DNA from: Tyto alba
Taxonomy: Eukaryota; Chordata; Aves; Strigiformes; Tytonidae
NCBI RefSeq assembly: GCF_018691265.1
Contig: NW_024881276.1
Location: 3,348,001-3,412,000 of the forward strand
Direction: 5' to 3'
DNA length: 64,000 bases
Shown here: positions 25,061 through 37,755 of the stretch, in pieces
Layout of the letters: the number at the start of each line of letters is the position of its first letter
Position numbering within the stretch: the first letter of the stretch is position 1
The notes under the pieces: model-generated
What the model was told of the DNA's origin: nothing
Seen by the model: the letters and a program-made list of their open reading frames with translations, nothing else
Database searches by the model: none
Made by a program: the position numbers and the translations under genes

Positions 25061-25095
25061 CAAAATAAAATAAAACATAAAATAAAATATAAAAC
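25061..25095. repeat. AAAAT-rich simple repeat
   Basis: Imperfect AAAAT/AAAAC units shortly after the solo LTR. Confidence 0.7.
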
Positions 25096-28000
25096 CCCTC
25101 CCCACACAATTCCACCTGTAACTCACTAGAACATTGGGCTCCACCCAGTTCACCACAGATCTGACCATAAAGGTCAATGAATGCATTTGTGATATTAAGG
25201 CAGGATTCTTGAACTCACCTTAACTTGGATGGGGGAGTCAAACTTCTCCAGTTTAATCCATACTTTTCTGGAGGGAGTTGTTGCTGATGGGAATTAGCTC
25301 TTCAACAACTCACAGCTTTTGTCTTGGGGAAGCTGGTACATCTCTAAACAGTCAGAAAGTGACCTAACAATTAAGTGATGTGAGAACTGAGGATGAGATT
25401 GATCTTTGAGAGTAGCTTGATCCTTGGCCCTTTTTCACTATGCAGAATCAGTGTATCCAAAGTAATTTTCATCTTTTACCCTCAGTTGGCTAAATTATAG
25501 AAATCCTGCAGGATATGGAAGATTACAGGCATTAGGTTTCCATCAAGCTGAAAGAATTCCCATGTTCACCCATGTCTCAGAGGGATTGTTCATATCTAAA
25601 TATAGAATGAGTCTAATTCAACTGTGAACATGTGCTATTTTGATGTTTGTAAGGCAGATTTCCCAAGCATGACGACATCTTTGCAAATGTCGTTATTTGG
25701 GATTGCTATAATGTATAAAGAGGAGGAAAGAATTAAGGAAGAAAGAATAGAGAGAAATATTCAATCATTCCCAGACTTTTGAAATACTTGCAATCAAAAA
25801 TATGGAAAAAAAAAAAGTGCATTTCAGCAACAGATTCTGAACATTGGCTGAAAAACAAAAGCTTATCTAAAAATGGTTCACTTTTATATAATGTGTACTG
25901 TAAGACCCTATCCTTCTCTACAGCCTTTGAAATTATATCATCTCATACTGTGCCCATCAAAAATCTTACTCTATAGCCAATTTGTCATAACCCTGTATTA
26001 GAAAATCTGATATGGGCCAGTTTTGTGTAAGAGCACATAAGGAGCACTCAATAGATGTCTAGCTAGACATAAGTCTAATAAATCACATCCCAGAAGCTCC
26101 TGTTTCCACTGAAACTCAGAGAGCCTACAGAGGGATAGCTCAGCTGCATGTATATATACTACCATACAAAGTTAGATGAGATGAATTATATGCTCTGTGT
26201 ACAACTCCATGCTAGTAATTCATCTGTGTTTCCACAAAAGAGACAGAGACATTGAAGTGGTAGGCAGAGTTTAGGGTAACATTTAAAACCTATACACAAC
26301 CCATTTGTGGGTATGAAAATTTCCAGCAGAGTTTGAATCACATTATAGTTTTGAACTTTGTACTACTGGCATCTTGTCCAAAAGCCATTGCTATTATTTT
26401 CAATAGTCTCTGAAATACCAGCTAGAGATCATGTAGTTCTTCCTCTCTTTTCTTCCTCTATTTTCCTAACCTGTTGAAAAGTACTTTTTTCACCTGTTAA
26501 GCAGTGACTAAATTTGTGCTAACGCTTCAGTGGTGGATGTAGCGTGTATGATTTTTTAATCACTTCAGGACAGGCAATAATTCTGTGCATTCTCTGTGGA
26601 AGAAACTGCTAAATAATTGCGAGGCTACCCACTGTACCTTATCATAATTGTAATTTTCTTTTTCCTAAATGTTTGCTTCAAACTAGTTTCAGCCTCTGCT
26701 ACATAGAAGGTTTTTAATCTTGGTTCTCACCCATACATATTTACCTGAGGCTGTCAAAGAGTAAGCACATTGGTTTATTAGCGGCTTTGCTAACCCAATC
26801 AGTCTGACAAATGTAGTCTTCAAACAGCAACAATAAATCAGAAAGCATTTTGGATAAGATAAGACTTTGTCCTGTTCAATCTGTTACGTTTGAAATCATT
26901 GCATTTGAATATATGCACTGTTGCGGATACAAGAACCAGTGTTCAAAATGAAGGTCGGTGAAGCTTTCAAAGAGCTGACAGGCAACAGGAGATGAGAGAA
27001 GCGTAAGCTTAGGTCCAGTATTTCTGGGGTTACACTATGGTGTAATGAATTGAAAGATAATTTCCCCAAGGAAGAAGGAGCAAGAGAAAGCATGAACATA
27101 AAATATTTTATACTGGAAGTCCTGAAATTGAGAAATGGGAAATCCTGAAAATTCCTTTTCCCATTGAATCTGAGAGAATTGTCTTGAAAGACACAGTGTC
27201 TTCTGATTTGATCACTGCTTAAATTCATGCTGCAAAGCTTAGTGGCAAAGATGCATGTGCCACGTGTATGGCTGGATTGTATAGGCATGTGCTGTATGTG
27301 AGAAAGCATGAAGATGCACTCTAGAAATGGTGGTGAATTGAACAGCATTACATGCCCAGAATGCTAAAAGTCCATCCCAGCTCAAGCGTTACCTTATTTT
27401 CTCAAATAAATGCAACACTGGTGCAATGGCTATGGTTCTTAGTTTCACTCCCCAGTATAGTATTTGTATATCTCCACATAAAGTCTGGCCCTATTGTCCT
27501 TTTTACATTAGATTCACAATAAATCTACCTAATCTTTTGCTCACCTTGCTATCTTTTTATGCCTACTGCTTTAGAATAACGACCTCTGAACTAGAGATGC
27601 TGTGCTGAAGTTAATATAGTTCACCCAATCAGGAACACTATGTTGTACTTAAGCAACATCCAGGGATTTTGGGTGGGCTTCAGTGAGCCTGGAGCATGAG
27701 AACAAACAGAAGTCTATCTTCCTGCTGCTGACTTTATACATTAAAATAAGAAAAAGAGAACTGAGATAAAGGAAAAGGAGCAGTATGGAAGAGGAACATA
27801 AAAGATGCTTGGAGAACCTTACTGTACCGAACATAGATAGCTGGCTGGTGATTGTAATGAGTTCAGCTACTCTTTGAACCTCTGGACTGGAAAGAAAAAA
27901 TCTGAGGAAAACAGTGGACCCTTTTTGAATAAATACCATATTCAATTTAAATCTGTAGACCTGGAATCATTTAAGACAGCAGGATGTATGATTTTTTTAA

Positions 28001-29136
28001 AAAATAATATTTGCTTCTACTTTGTAAGACATAATTCAGATAGGCTGGAACACAGTATGAATTAGTATTTTCCCTATTACTTTCCCACAGAACAATTTCA
28101 TACGCAGCTCCAATTGCAAAATGCACAGTCAGATTTTTCTGAAGAATGAGATTTCAGGAAGCCTGTATTCACAACTTCAAGTAGTGTTAGTCTAAGATAA
28201 AACATTCTGTTTCCAAGATAACAAACCTGGAGACCTGGCCACGAGAAGATGAAGACCATAGTGGCATCTAATTAGTTCAGCAAAAGAGAAAACACACAGT
28301 CCTCTGGTGAGAGCCAGGCAATAAATACACCCAATATTGCAGTCTAGTCTAACATGGGTTAATGCTTGTATCTTTATAATCTTGCAAAACACATTTAGAG
28401 ATGTACCCTTGTGTTGTTTCAAATTATTTCCTCATTGTTTCTCTGTGAGAAATGCACACACATAAATTGTTTATGAAAGCTCATCTCTGACACCATTTAT
28501 CCACTTTCCTTGAGATATCTGATTTGCCAAAAACGAAACCTTCCTTTATGGTATATGAGACGCTTCCTGACAAAATCCCCATTTAAGGGCTAGAGACGGG
28601 GTGTCTCTTGGGGACTGGTAATGAGATACAGAGCAGAGTTCTGCAAAAGTTCAAAACAAAAGTATAAGCCATGTGAATCACGCCTGTTTTCATGCCTTGC
28701 TGGAAAGAAACATTTAATGTTTCTGTGCAGAAATCAGACACAGCTTGTCATGTGGTCTGGTTTGGATATGAAATCAGACAAAACCTTGGGGTTTAGCAAC
28801 ATTTCCCTCTCAGAATGCAATTGTACAAAACTCAGACTGTGACTGAAGAGATATCCTATCAATGTATAAGAACTATACATTGAGTTGCTGCAGAGTGATG
28901 TATAACAGGGTGTAGGAGTTGTTCTAATATGATTTGCAGCATCTCTCAGGTGTAAGTACTAAGCCAGGGCACATCTGCAGCAGTGGGTGGAGCAGCATCT
29001 CAGGTTCTTGTGCAAAAGGTGTGTGCTATCTAAAACAAATTTCAGCTCTGGGTGACTTGCACACTGAATGGGGCACAGGGGATGTTGTGGAATTGGACTG
29101 AATGCATCATCTGAGGACTCATTAGTACTGCACTGC
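25096..29136. other. AT-rich non-coding stretch
   Basis: No gene recognised apart from the hairpin listed separately. A 150-codon minus-strand frame at 26896-27348 is the longest in the window but has no recognisable domain and lies within chance length. Confidence 0.6.
25661..25702. repeat. Hairpin-forming inverted repeat
   Basis: TCCCAA (25661-25666) pairs with TTGGGA (25697-25702). After a two-base GC bulge, ATGACGACAT (25669-25678) pairs with ATGTCGTTAT (25687-25696) with a single mismatch that would be a G-U pair in plus-strand RNA. The loop is CTTTGCAA. The total is 16 bp, shorter than a typical microRNA precursor stem. Confidence 0.6.
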
Positions 29137-29716
29137 TGTTGGGTGGGATACAGCTAATTTTCTTCACCGTAGCTCATATGGTACCATGTTTTGGATCTGT
29201 GAACAAAGCAAAGTTGATAACACACTGATGTTTTAGCTACTGCTGAGCAGTGCTCCCACATTGTCAAGGCCTTTTCTGCTTCTCACGCTGCCCTGCCAGC
29301 GAAGAGGCTGGGGGTGAACAAAAAATTTGGAGGGAACACAGCTGGGACAGCTGACAGCAACTGACCAAATGAATATCTCGTACCATATGACACTGTGTTC
29401 ATCAATAAAGGATGGGATAAGAAGGAGGAAGGTGAGTTGTTCAGAGCGATATTGTTTGTCTTTGCAAATAACCGTTAGGTGTGATGAAGCCCTGCTTCGG
29501 GAAATGGCTAAACACCTGTCTACCAATGGAAAGCAGTGAATGAAACCCTTATTTTTCTTTGTTTGTGTGTGCAGCTCTTCCTTTACCTATTAAAATGTCT
29601 TTACTTCATCCCATGAGTTTTTACAAGTTTCAATTCTCTTCCCCATCCCACCATGAGGGAGGTGTGAGCAAGTGGATTGGTGGTGCTCAGCCACTTACTG
29701 GGGTTAAACCACAATG
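29137..29716 (+). mobile_element. Older solo LTR, bird ERV-L type
   Basis: From TGTTGGGTGGGATACAGC to GGGGTTAAACCACAATG the sequence follows the order of a very common bird ERV-L LTR as I remember it. The order is GATAACACACTGATGTTTTAG (about 29215), a CTGCCCTGCCAGCGAAGAGG-like segment (about 29288), the ACCATATGAC block (about 29381), an AAATAACCGTTA segment (about 29465), a CCTATTAAAATGTC polyadenylation region, CATCCCACC, and the GGGGTTAAACCAC end. The final CGACA has decayed to CAATG. The TATA region is degraded and no clean target duplication remains (ACTGC left, AGTCC right). No internal retroviral sequence follows. It is older than the 24 kb LTR. Frames inside it are not genes. Confidence 0.8.
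29589..29594 (+). terminator. Polyadenylation signal variant ATTAAA in the older LTR
   Basis: ATTAAA sits in the expected U3/R position of this LTR family, followed by TGTCTTTA. Confidence 0.45.
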
Positions 29717-31869
29717 AGTCCATAAGGGCAATAGGCTTTGGGAGGTATAATAATGGAGAGTGGGCTGCTCTGGAGCAGCCACACAGTCCTTCTGTAGAAT
29801 TTTAAACATTAGTCCTATCTTCTCTGCATTTCCTAGTCTAGTAATCCGGCATTTGCTGTGTTTTGGGGCTCAGACCTTGGCTCACATCCATCTCAGGTAT
29901 ACCAATACAGAATGCTGGAAGTGTCCATAGACCCTAAAACTTCACAGCCCTGTTCCACAGGCATCACTGCATGGGTTAGTTTTGGCAGATTTGATGGGCA
30001 CTTTCACCAGAAGTGATTCAGATGTTCCTCTTGTGTATCTGAAAGGCCCTGAGAAATAGGTTCGTTCTTAGGAAAGACATTAATGGATATTCCCCAAGTG
30101 GTGCTTCATAGTCACTCCTCTTCAATGTTATATAGGATATATAATATTTCTTCCTGTGTCTTCCTGTAATATGACAAATGTAAGTCAAATTTGCTTCCTC
30201 AATTTCATGTCCTCAGTTTAGAAGATCCTACTTACACCCAAATAACTTCAGATCACTCCCTTTTCATTAGCCTAGTTACAGATTTAATTCAATTTCAATA
30301 GAAGAGAAAATGAGAGATTTGGGGCTTAAGGAAAAATAAACAAATTGAGAATAAAGATCTTGGAAGGAAGCACCAAAGTAGAAAGCCACATTAAAAAATC
30401 ATGTTTGCTTCCAAGAAGGAACCAGACAATGCAACATACCTAGACACATGACTAGAGAAAAAAACCCCTCACAGTTGGCTAGCAGTCAGACACCTGCTCT
30501 GAAATCCATGACTCAGTGGATCATAGTTCATTAACCCACTCAAACTATTTTCTAATTATTGTCACATTTTATTATTCAAAAACTTGGCCACTTCCCAAGA
30601 AAAAGGGTTATCCTCCAAAAATATCCTTGAATTCTACTGAGAGGAAAATAAAAGAAAAGAGGAACTTGGGGTAAAACCAAATTATGTTCTAGTACTGACA
30701 GTAAAATCCCTGAACCTCGATATGTCTACATTAATTATGAGATTCATCCTGAATGCGTTGATCAGTGGGGAATGCTATTTGTGACCACAGAAAACCATAA
30801 ATCTCCTGAGTGTCTTTCATCTCACCATTGTTCTTCAAGTATCTTAAGATAATTGAATTTTTGGTAACCAAAACAAACAGTCCAGACTTTTTCTTGCCTT
30901 TTTCTAGGAAATGATGTATGTCCTATAGTCACTCACATCTCTTGTATTTTTGGCGCCAGGTATGATGGATCTAACTGTTAGTTTTAGAACACAATTGCTC
31001 AAGAATTCCCTCCTATCTTTCCCCAGTGGAACAGACCCATTAAATTCCATACAAACACTAAGGTGTACATAAAATGTCTACAAAGAGAAAAAAATCTTAG
31101 ATCAGCAGAGGCATATCACTGTCTTTCAGTTTAAAATTAAATGTCAGAGAAATCTAAAACCTTATCCTAAGGTAGTTTTGCTTAGATTTTGCTCTAGAGA
31201 TACCAAAATTCGGGCTCATCACCTATTTCTAGGCTTTTAAGTTCTGTATATTCAGCACCTTATATACCACAAAGTACTTTCGTTTGAGGAAGTAAGAATC
31301 TGGTTTTCTGTAGGCTCCATCACTTACCAAAACTGTGTAGAAGTCTGAAACTTTGCCCAAGTCTCTGGAGTGGTCTGATGTATTCGTTGTAGTCCAGGCA
31401 GCCTGAAACTGTACTGCCAGCACTGAATCCAGTAAAAAGTGTAAGAGAATGGATCACTTCTTTCAAAAACACCAGAAAAGGAGGCGCAGCCTGTCCTTTA
31501 TTAATTGGACCAAATTTAAATCAGCAAGAATCTGGGAGACATGGACTCATTTCCTCCTGCTGAAGGTAAGACAACTGTTTAGGGAAAGGGAGGAATCAGA
31601 AAAAATAGGAGCGTAAGAGCAAGGCTGATCCTGCAATAGACAGGGAGTGGAGATCGAATAGGTGGAACTGGATTGCATTCCATGGAACAGCTATGAATTT
31701 TGCTTTACCCAGCAATAGGACCAAAACAGTTAATCCAAGGTGTCAGGATCAAACTAATTTCTGAGGAAGCGTCCTAACAACCAGGAGTCAAACCTCTGCT
31801 CTTTGACCAGCTCTTGACCACACAGCTTTCCTTTGCATGCTATATACCATGCAGTTTGAAGGGGAAGGA
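29717..31869. other. AT-rich non-coding stretch
   Basis: No gene, RNA or repeat family recognised. Confidence 0.6.
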
Positions 31870-32262
31870 CAGGCGGTGGGCTAGGTTCTCTATAACTCTG
31901 TAATTAGGGCACATTCCAGGGAAGAAAGAAATAGGAGTTTGGAGTGCCCCAGGACAAGGTAGAAATGAAATTCACGTTTCCTGCTTTCTGCGCTGTGACT
32001 GTAAATGTCAGGTTAATTTTCAGTAGTGCTCAGCATCTCCAGACTAGTAAGATGTCTGCTCTCCGGGCAGATCCTGTCCTCCCAGGCCCCGAGGAGGCAG
32101 GAGAACTCGTGCTCCGGAGGGAAGTAGGAGCTGAGATGGCTGTGGTCAGCTGGTGGCTCGCTGTAAGTCGTAACCTCGTGCTCGCTGTGCGGAACCACAG
32201 CCCTGACTGTCCGTAGCACTGCTTCACTTAGATGATCCAGGTTCCCGGGTCTTGCTAGGAAC
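31870..32262. other. CpG-dense pocket, possible promoter or first exon
   Basis: About ten CpG dinucleotides lie between 32052 and 32222, with a few more on each side, in DNA that otherwise has very few. GC content here is around 60 percent. On the plus strand an ATG at 32052 opens a frame of 37 codons that runs exactly in phase to a consensus 5' splice site, CT|GTAAGTCG (donor GT at 32163-32164). The frame remains open to 32216. The peptide starts M-S-A-L-R-A-D-P-V-L-P and is not recognised. Minus-strand frames overlap the same block. It could be a small CpG island marking a promoter, a first coding exon, or a young transposable-element piece. Confidence 0.3.
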
Positions 32263-35200
32263 TCAGTTTTTGGGTGGCATGATGTTTATATTAGATGCTC
32301 GAAGTAGGTGACTAAGTTCTGAATCTGGCCATTGTCCTCTTAGGAGAAAAGATCTTCTTCCAGAGCTCTGACAAGTTTATAGTAATCCATAGCACAGGTT
32401 TTTTCCTCTTTGATTAAACTAGAGAGATATAAATCCCTTAGAAATATTATCACCGTAAACTATATTTCAATAAGATAGCATGACACTTTTAAAAATTACC
32501 TGATAATGAACAGTGCATAGCTCACTTATTTTCTGCTGATGAAGTTAATCTATGCTCACATAGCAAAAAATAACATTGAACTAGGGCCGAGTCCTCTACA
32601 ATTGCTAATCTTCAGACACATGAACAGTTCTTGTTTTAAGAAAAAAACATCAGCTTAGTGACAGGACACTCTTCCCTGGAACTTCTAATTTAAAATAACA
32701 GAGATCTGTGTACTTCAACAGCTGTGATAATTTTAGACCTGACTTCCATGCAGCCCAAAGTCTTATCAGTAAACCTAAATACAACTGTTGAGAACCTCTA
32801 GGGAAAAAGAAGGAAATTAGTCAGAAAGTTAACTTATTTTTTAACTAATAGATCTGTTCTAGACCAAGGTTAGAATAGATTTAATAATGATTAGTTGTAA
32901 ATAAATAAATAAATTTGGTCTTTTTTCATAGTACAGCTATTTTCAAAACATTTTTTTAAAGGAGTATTGGAAAAAATTGTGTCTAACTTTTGCTTCTAAG
33001 AAGAAGAAAGTTAAAGTATAAATGTAGGATTTTTTATAGGAGGAAAAATAAAGCAGGACAAATCTCAGTAAGACTTGTATCCATGAATCCTAGAAGAAGG
33101 ACAGTGTCTAGCTCCACAATGGATGAAGAACTCCATTTAGTATCTTCTCCCTTTTTATTTCATGGCAGCTTCCAGGGTATTGGCAGACCAACTCTCCTTT
33201 ATTACTTTCCATAGGAAATAACATATTCCCCTACTAGTGGAATTAATCACCTTTCTGGAATCTCCAGCTTTAAGAAGGGAGTATTTTTGCAACACATTTG
33301 TTAAGTCTCAAAAGCTAGGCAGGACATATGTATTCTTATTCCAAGCTGAGATTTCCCTTATATAATACTGGTCTTTATCATGGAAGGGTTTTTTCTTTTT
33401 GTTTTGTTTTTGTTTTTTTGTTTTCTATTCAGATAATTTCTCTGTCTCAGAGAGCACAACTCTGACTATCAGATTCTGCACAGTAATTTTAGATTTGTCA
33501 ATAAAGATTTGTAGGTTGGAAGGGAAGACTTAGCAACTGACCTTACTAAGTGTGTCATTATTTCTGGAGTGTGGTTTACTTTGAGGTGAGACAAATGGAA
33601 ATGATTAAAGTCATATTTTATTGAATTTAGTATAGGGGTGATATGAGAAAAGATAGTATGGAGATGATTAACTGAAAATCACTCACGTCATGTATCAGAA
33701 ATGACTGGAATAATAAAAAAATCCACAAAACCTTTCTTACAATATCTAGAAAGATAAAAAAAAATATTACCATCAAAAAGGATTAAGTATTACCTGTTAG
33801 TATATTTTACTAGTGCTTTTGGCACAAGATGATTGTCTCACTGGGGCTGGAGTTGTTGTAGGCTCTGGAGAAGGACAAAAGAACCTTCAACCAAAACGCT
33901 CTGAGACATCAGTCAAAATAACCTGGGAGACAGAAGATGTCTGGCGAGGCACCATGAAACATTCCGCATCTGCCCTGATTTTGGGTGCAGTGTACAGTTG
34001 TTCACCCCCACAACATCACAGCTCCAACATCTTTCATATCTGTTCTTTATCCTTCACTGGTGTAGCCGGGTGGGCTGGTTCATGAGGGAAGGAGGAAATC
34101 ACAAAGGCTCACGGGAGAACAGAAACAAGCCTTGGGTAGAATACACTGTGGTAATTAAAACAAAAACACAGAACAGCCTCTTTGCCTTAACAATACGGGT
34201 CAATTTGTAAATAAAACCAAGGCTATCTCTTGAGACCAACAGGAAAGAGAAAAGAGGTTGGTCTTGGAAATAAGCCTAACTCCAACAAACTTGATCTGAT
34301 CTTTACAAAGCCACTAAGTGTAAATTGTGAGTAAATAACTGGAAAAATCAATCCACTGCAGCAGTATCCTCATGTTACTTAGCTATTTCTCAAAACACTA
34401 GCCTCTTGGGAAAATACATATTCAGCAGGGGTGAGGATACATAGTCACCTGAAGCATATCTACCTAGAAAGGCAAATGGATGTTGCAAGTAAGCATTTGT
34501 ATCATTAGAAAAGTTTGCTCTGGTACTACTCTCACATTCTGTCTTTAATAGTATTTTGCACAAAATCTGCCATTGCATAAAAGTATTTTTGACTTTGTAA
34601 TTTTCAAAGGTTCTTCTGAATTCTGATTTTTTCATTTTATTGTTTATTCTGCATAATATGATTTTCTCTGGTTGGTGAAACGAACAGAACTGGCTTTACT
34701 ACCAATCCAGAAAGTTACTTATGTGTTATTTTGGCATTTTGCTTTTTCTCAATGAACAAATATTTTTATTGGTTTTTGTTGTTTTGTTTTTTTTTTCCTT
34801 TGAGGGAGGGAAAATGGGGGGCAGAAATACAAGGGATAGATCTCTGTGATGTCAATGGTTAGTATAATGAAGAACTTGTCCAGAGAAGTTCTGCTCTTGG
34901 TGAAGATGTGGAATAGTTTAACTTAGGGAGAAATAATTCCTTAGAGTTTAATATGATCACCAGAAAGGAAGTAGAAATTTTGGGTTAGACATAGGTAGTA
35001 TTGGCCTTATGTGTTAGCAAATTTACAATCCAGCAAAAATATATGATAAACCTGTCTGGAAACTGACTATTAAGCATTACTGTAATGTTATTAAGTATTA
35101 AATGATGATTAGAATATTTTTTAAACAATAAGAAACTGATTTTAGGAAAAGTACGAGTCAGAAACACTATACAAATGGAAAAATTAGTTTCTGTTATAAC

Positions 35201-36059
35201 CTGAGGGTTTTACTGAAAAGAACTTTAAGACAAGCTCTTGAAGATTATACCAGTATTAGTTACTGAGAATTCTATTTGCCATTTTTCGCTCAGGTTTACA
35301 ACTAAAGAAGCATGTTAGAACTGACATCAGCCCTTTTAAATAATAGCAATGGATAGGAGACTTTTTCCATCTCAGCTTGGCACCTGTTTCCTCTAGGTAT
35401 AGAGCCTGAAACCATTTTTTTTTTTTTTCCTATTATTTTGGTTTTTATATTGCTTCCTTGGAAACACATACCTTGAGATCACAAGGAATGAAATGAAGCT
35501 CATTCCTTTTGAGCTGTCATTGGGCACTCATTTTTCATTAATGCTGCTCAGGTTTACATCAAAACCTATAAGAAGAACTTCCTGGAGTGAATGCATAAAA
35601 CAAAGATCTAGGAAACAACAGTTCTGTGTTGGCTTGTGTGAATAAGTTTCAGTCTCTAAATTGTTCAGAATACATTTTGGTAAGAATTGCGATAACCAGG
35701 AATAGTGCAAATACTCAAGACGGGATTCTATGATGTAGCCCACAAAAAGCAGCCAGTTTAACTGTCATGGCAATCAACTTTCCTTCCTCGGTGCACCAGG
35801 ATGGGTTTGTTAATCAGGTGAACATGCTGCAAAGTTCCTCTCTAGTTCTGTAGACAGTTTAGGAAATGGACAATGGACGTGTAGGACAGCTGAAAGCATC
35901 TAAGCTTTATGCTTTTGGATGAGTGATAGATGATATCTATTTGATTAAATCCTTTTTACATGTGTTGGATGTGAAATATTTTGATTTATTCTACAGATGT
36001 ACAGAGCAATAGATACACGTTTGCCATTGTTATAAATCAAAGATATAAAATATATAATT
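32263..36059. other. AT-rich non-coding stretch
   Basis: No gene recognised. It contains a T-rich TTTTG-type tract at 33389-33424 and a T14 run at 35415-35428. The stretch 33813-34210 is slightly richer in GC with two overlapping plus frames that have no recognisable product. Confidence 0.55.
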
Positions 36060-36482
36060 ATGCTTATGAGTTGTAAGAGAAGCTACAGTAAAAAAGGAAT
36101 TTGTTCAAATAAATTGTATCTTGAGGACAGTGCATGTCATGAGATCAATAAACAGCATTTGTTAAGCAACTCTGCTGTTGAAGAGACTGTCACAGAATTT
36201 CGACTTCATCAAGCTCTTAGTGGAAGCGTAGGCAAACGGATGAGGTGGAAGAGGGTAAATGTTAAACCATTAATGTATCTAACTGGAAAAAATAACGCTA
36301 CTGAAGTGTGTCTACATGAATTATATATTAATCAGGATGTCATTTGTCCTCAATTACAAAAAGATATCTATAAAAATACCTATGCTATGTCCAGTGCAAG
36401 TTTATTACTTTTTAATGTGAACCCAATTGGCAGTCACATCCAGTTAAAGGATAAAAAGATGCAAGATGGAAAGTCTTATTGA
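36060..36482 (+). other. 140-codon ATG frame, product unknown
   Basis: An uninterrupted frame of 140 codons opens at an ATG in a poor context (preceded by ATT) and ends at TGA. The upstream in-frame stop is at 36033. Composition is K-, L- and S-rich without transmembrane or low-complexity bias. The words L-E-D-S-A-C near residue 22 and N-P-I-G-S-H-I-Q near residue 121 faintly resemble what I remember of the meiotic protein MEI4, but this is weak memory evidence. No convincing splice acceptor precedes it. About one frame of this length is expected by chance in the window. Confidence 0.12.
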
Positions 36483-36644
36483 GAATATTAAGGTGTGTAG
36501 ATCTGCACTTTTACATTTTTACCATTCAAATCGCAGTGGAATGCAAGTCTTTGATGCCTGTTAGATCCACTTTTTATGAGACAGAATTTTTAATATTAGA
36601 AGTTGGATAGCACTACAGCAACTTCTGAATCCCAGTTGGTTGGT

Positions 36645-36719
36645 GGAGGGAAAAAAAAAAAAAAAAAAAAAAAGAGAGAAAAGAAAAAAGAAGAAGAGAA
36701 AAAAAAAAGAAAAGAAAAA
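36645..36719. repeat. 75-nt uninterrupted purine tract
   Basis: Every base is A or G, beginning GGAGGG, then A23, then mixed GA. Such tracts can form triplex (H-DNA) structures when they have mirror symmetry, which is only partial here. Confidence 0.85.
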
Positions 36720-37099
36720 TATTTGAGGAATTTCATAACAAAAATAACTGGAGCATACATTAGATTTTCAACTCAGTCAGAGGTGTGTGGACCCATTTTG
36801 TAATGTTTACATGTGTTGGAAAAAGAATTTGTTTTTAGTGAATGTCCACAGTTGAAGAGAGCTGATAAATGTTTGCTTTACAGGAAACTAGTAGTCACAA
36901 TTGGTTGGTGCATACTTCTATGCCATTTTGGCATATCTTAAAAATCAAATTATAGGCATCAGATCTATTTGTGCATATTACCTCCAGGTTGCAATAGATT
37001 CCATATTGGGACTTCTGCATTCTTTATTTAGCACCTTCTCCAAATTGTGAGTAAACTTGAAAAACATGAGTCTGGAAACCAACAAGCAGAGGATCAGTG

Positions 37100-37755
37100 G
37101 TTCAGTTATGTGACATAATCACAGATACCCACGCCATTTGGGATTCCCTGGGGTATCAAGGACACTGATGCCTGGCAAGTACACACATGATCTATGGCAG
37201 ACCCCAGGGACATCTCCGGGCAGCTGGAAGCCAAGGAAGACTCACTGCACTATATCCATTTGTCACTTACCAGGCAGCTGAATCTCATGTCAAGAATGGA
37301 ATTCGGCAGCCTAAATTTAGGTTTCCAGAGTGTAGAAAACCATGTGTGAGTTAAGTGTCTATGCTCCCAATGGAGTCAATGAAGATTTAATCTATCTTAA
37401 GGGCTATTCAGAGGAGCTAGAAATAAACAATTATAATTCGGTCTATTCAACCACACTCAAGTGTCGGGTGCTTTTAATAACATCTTATGGCATATTGACA
37501 GGCCGCCAGCTGTCAGTTCAGAAAGACAAGGTGTCTCATAGGTTCTACAATATGTCCAAGAGACATGGATCACCCAGGACACTGCGGCATCTCAAATGAC
37601 ATTAGACTACCATGTCTGGACAATCAAGTCCTCACATTTAACCAGCTTTGGACCCCACTCACTGTAGTGTTTGGTCCCCACTGACTATATGGGTGTTTAG
37701 ATGCTTGGCTCACATGTTGACACTCTTACTTAAATGCTGAATCTGGAACCAGATC
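37100..37755. repeat. Diverged interspersed repeat, copy B (longer)
   Basis: The first 200 bp are colinear with copy A at 3.7 kb. The copy then continues through GCAGCCTAAATTTAGGTTTC (about 37308) and a well-preserved stretch up to about 37755 that copy A lacks. An 85-codon plus frame at 37342-37599 lies within it and is unlikely to be a gene. The texture is that of an old bird LTR or retroelement. Family not named. Confidence 0.45.

Noticed and set aside
26896..27348. 150-codon minus-strand frame, the longest in the window
   Set aside because: No recognisable domain, and no promoter or splice context. About one frame of this length is expected by chance in AT-rich 64 kb.
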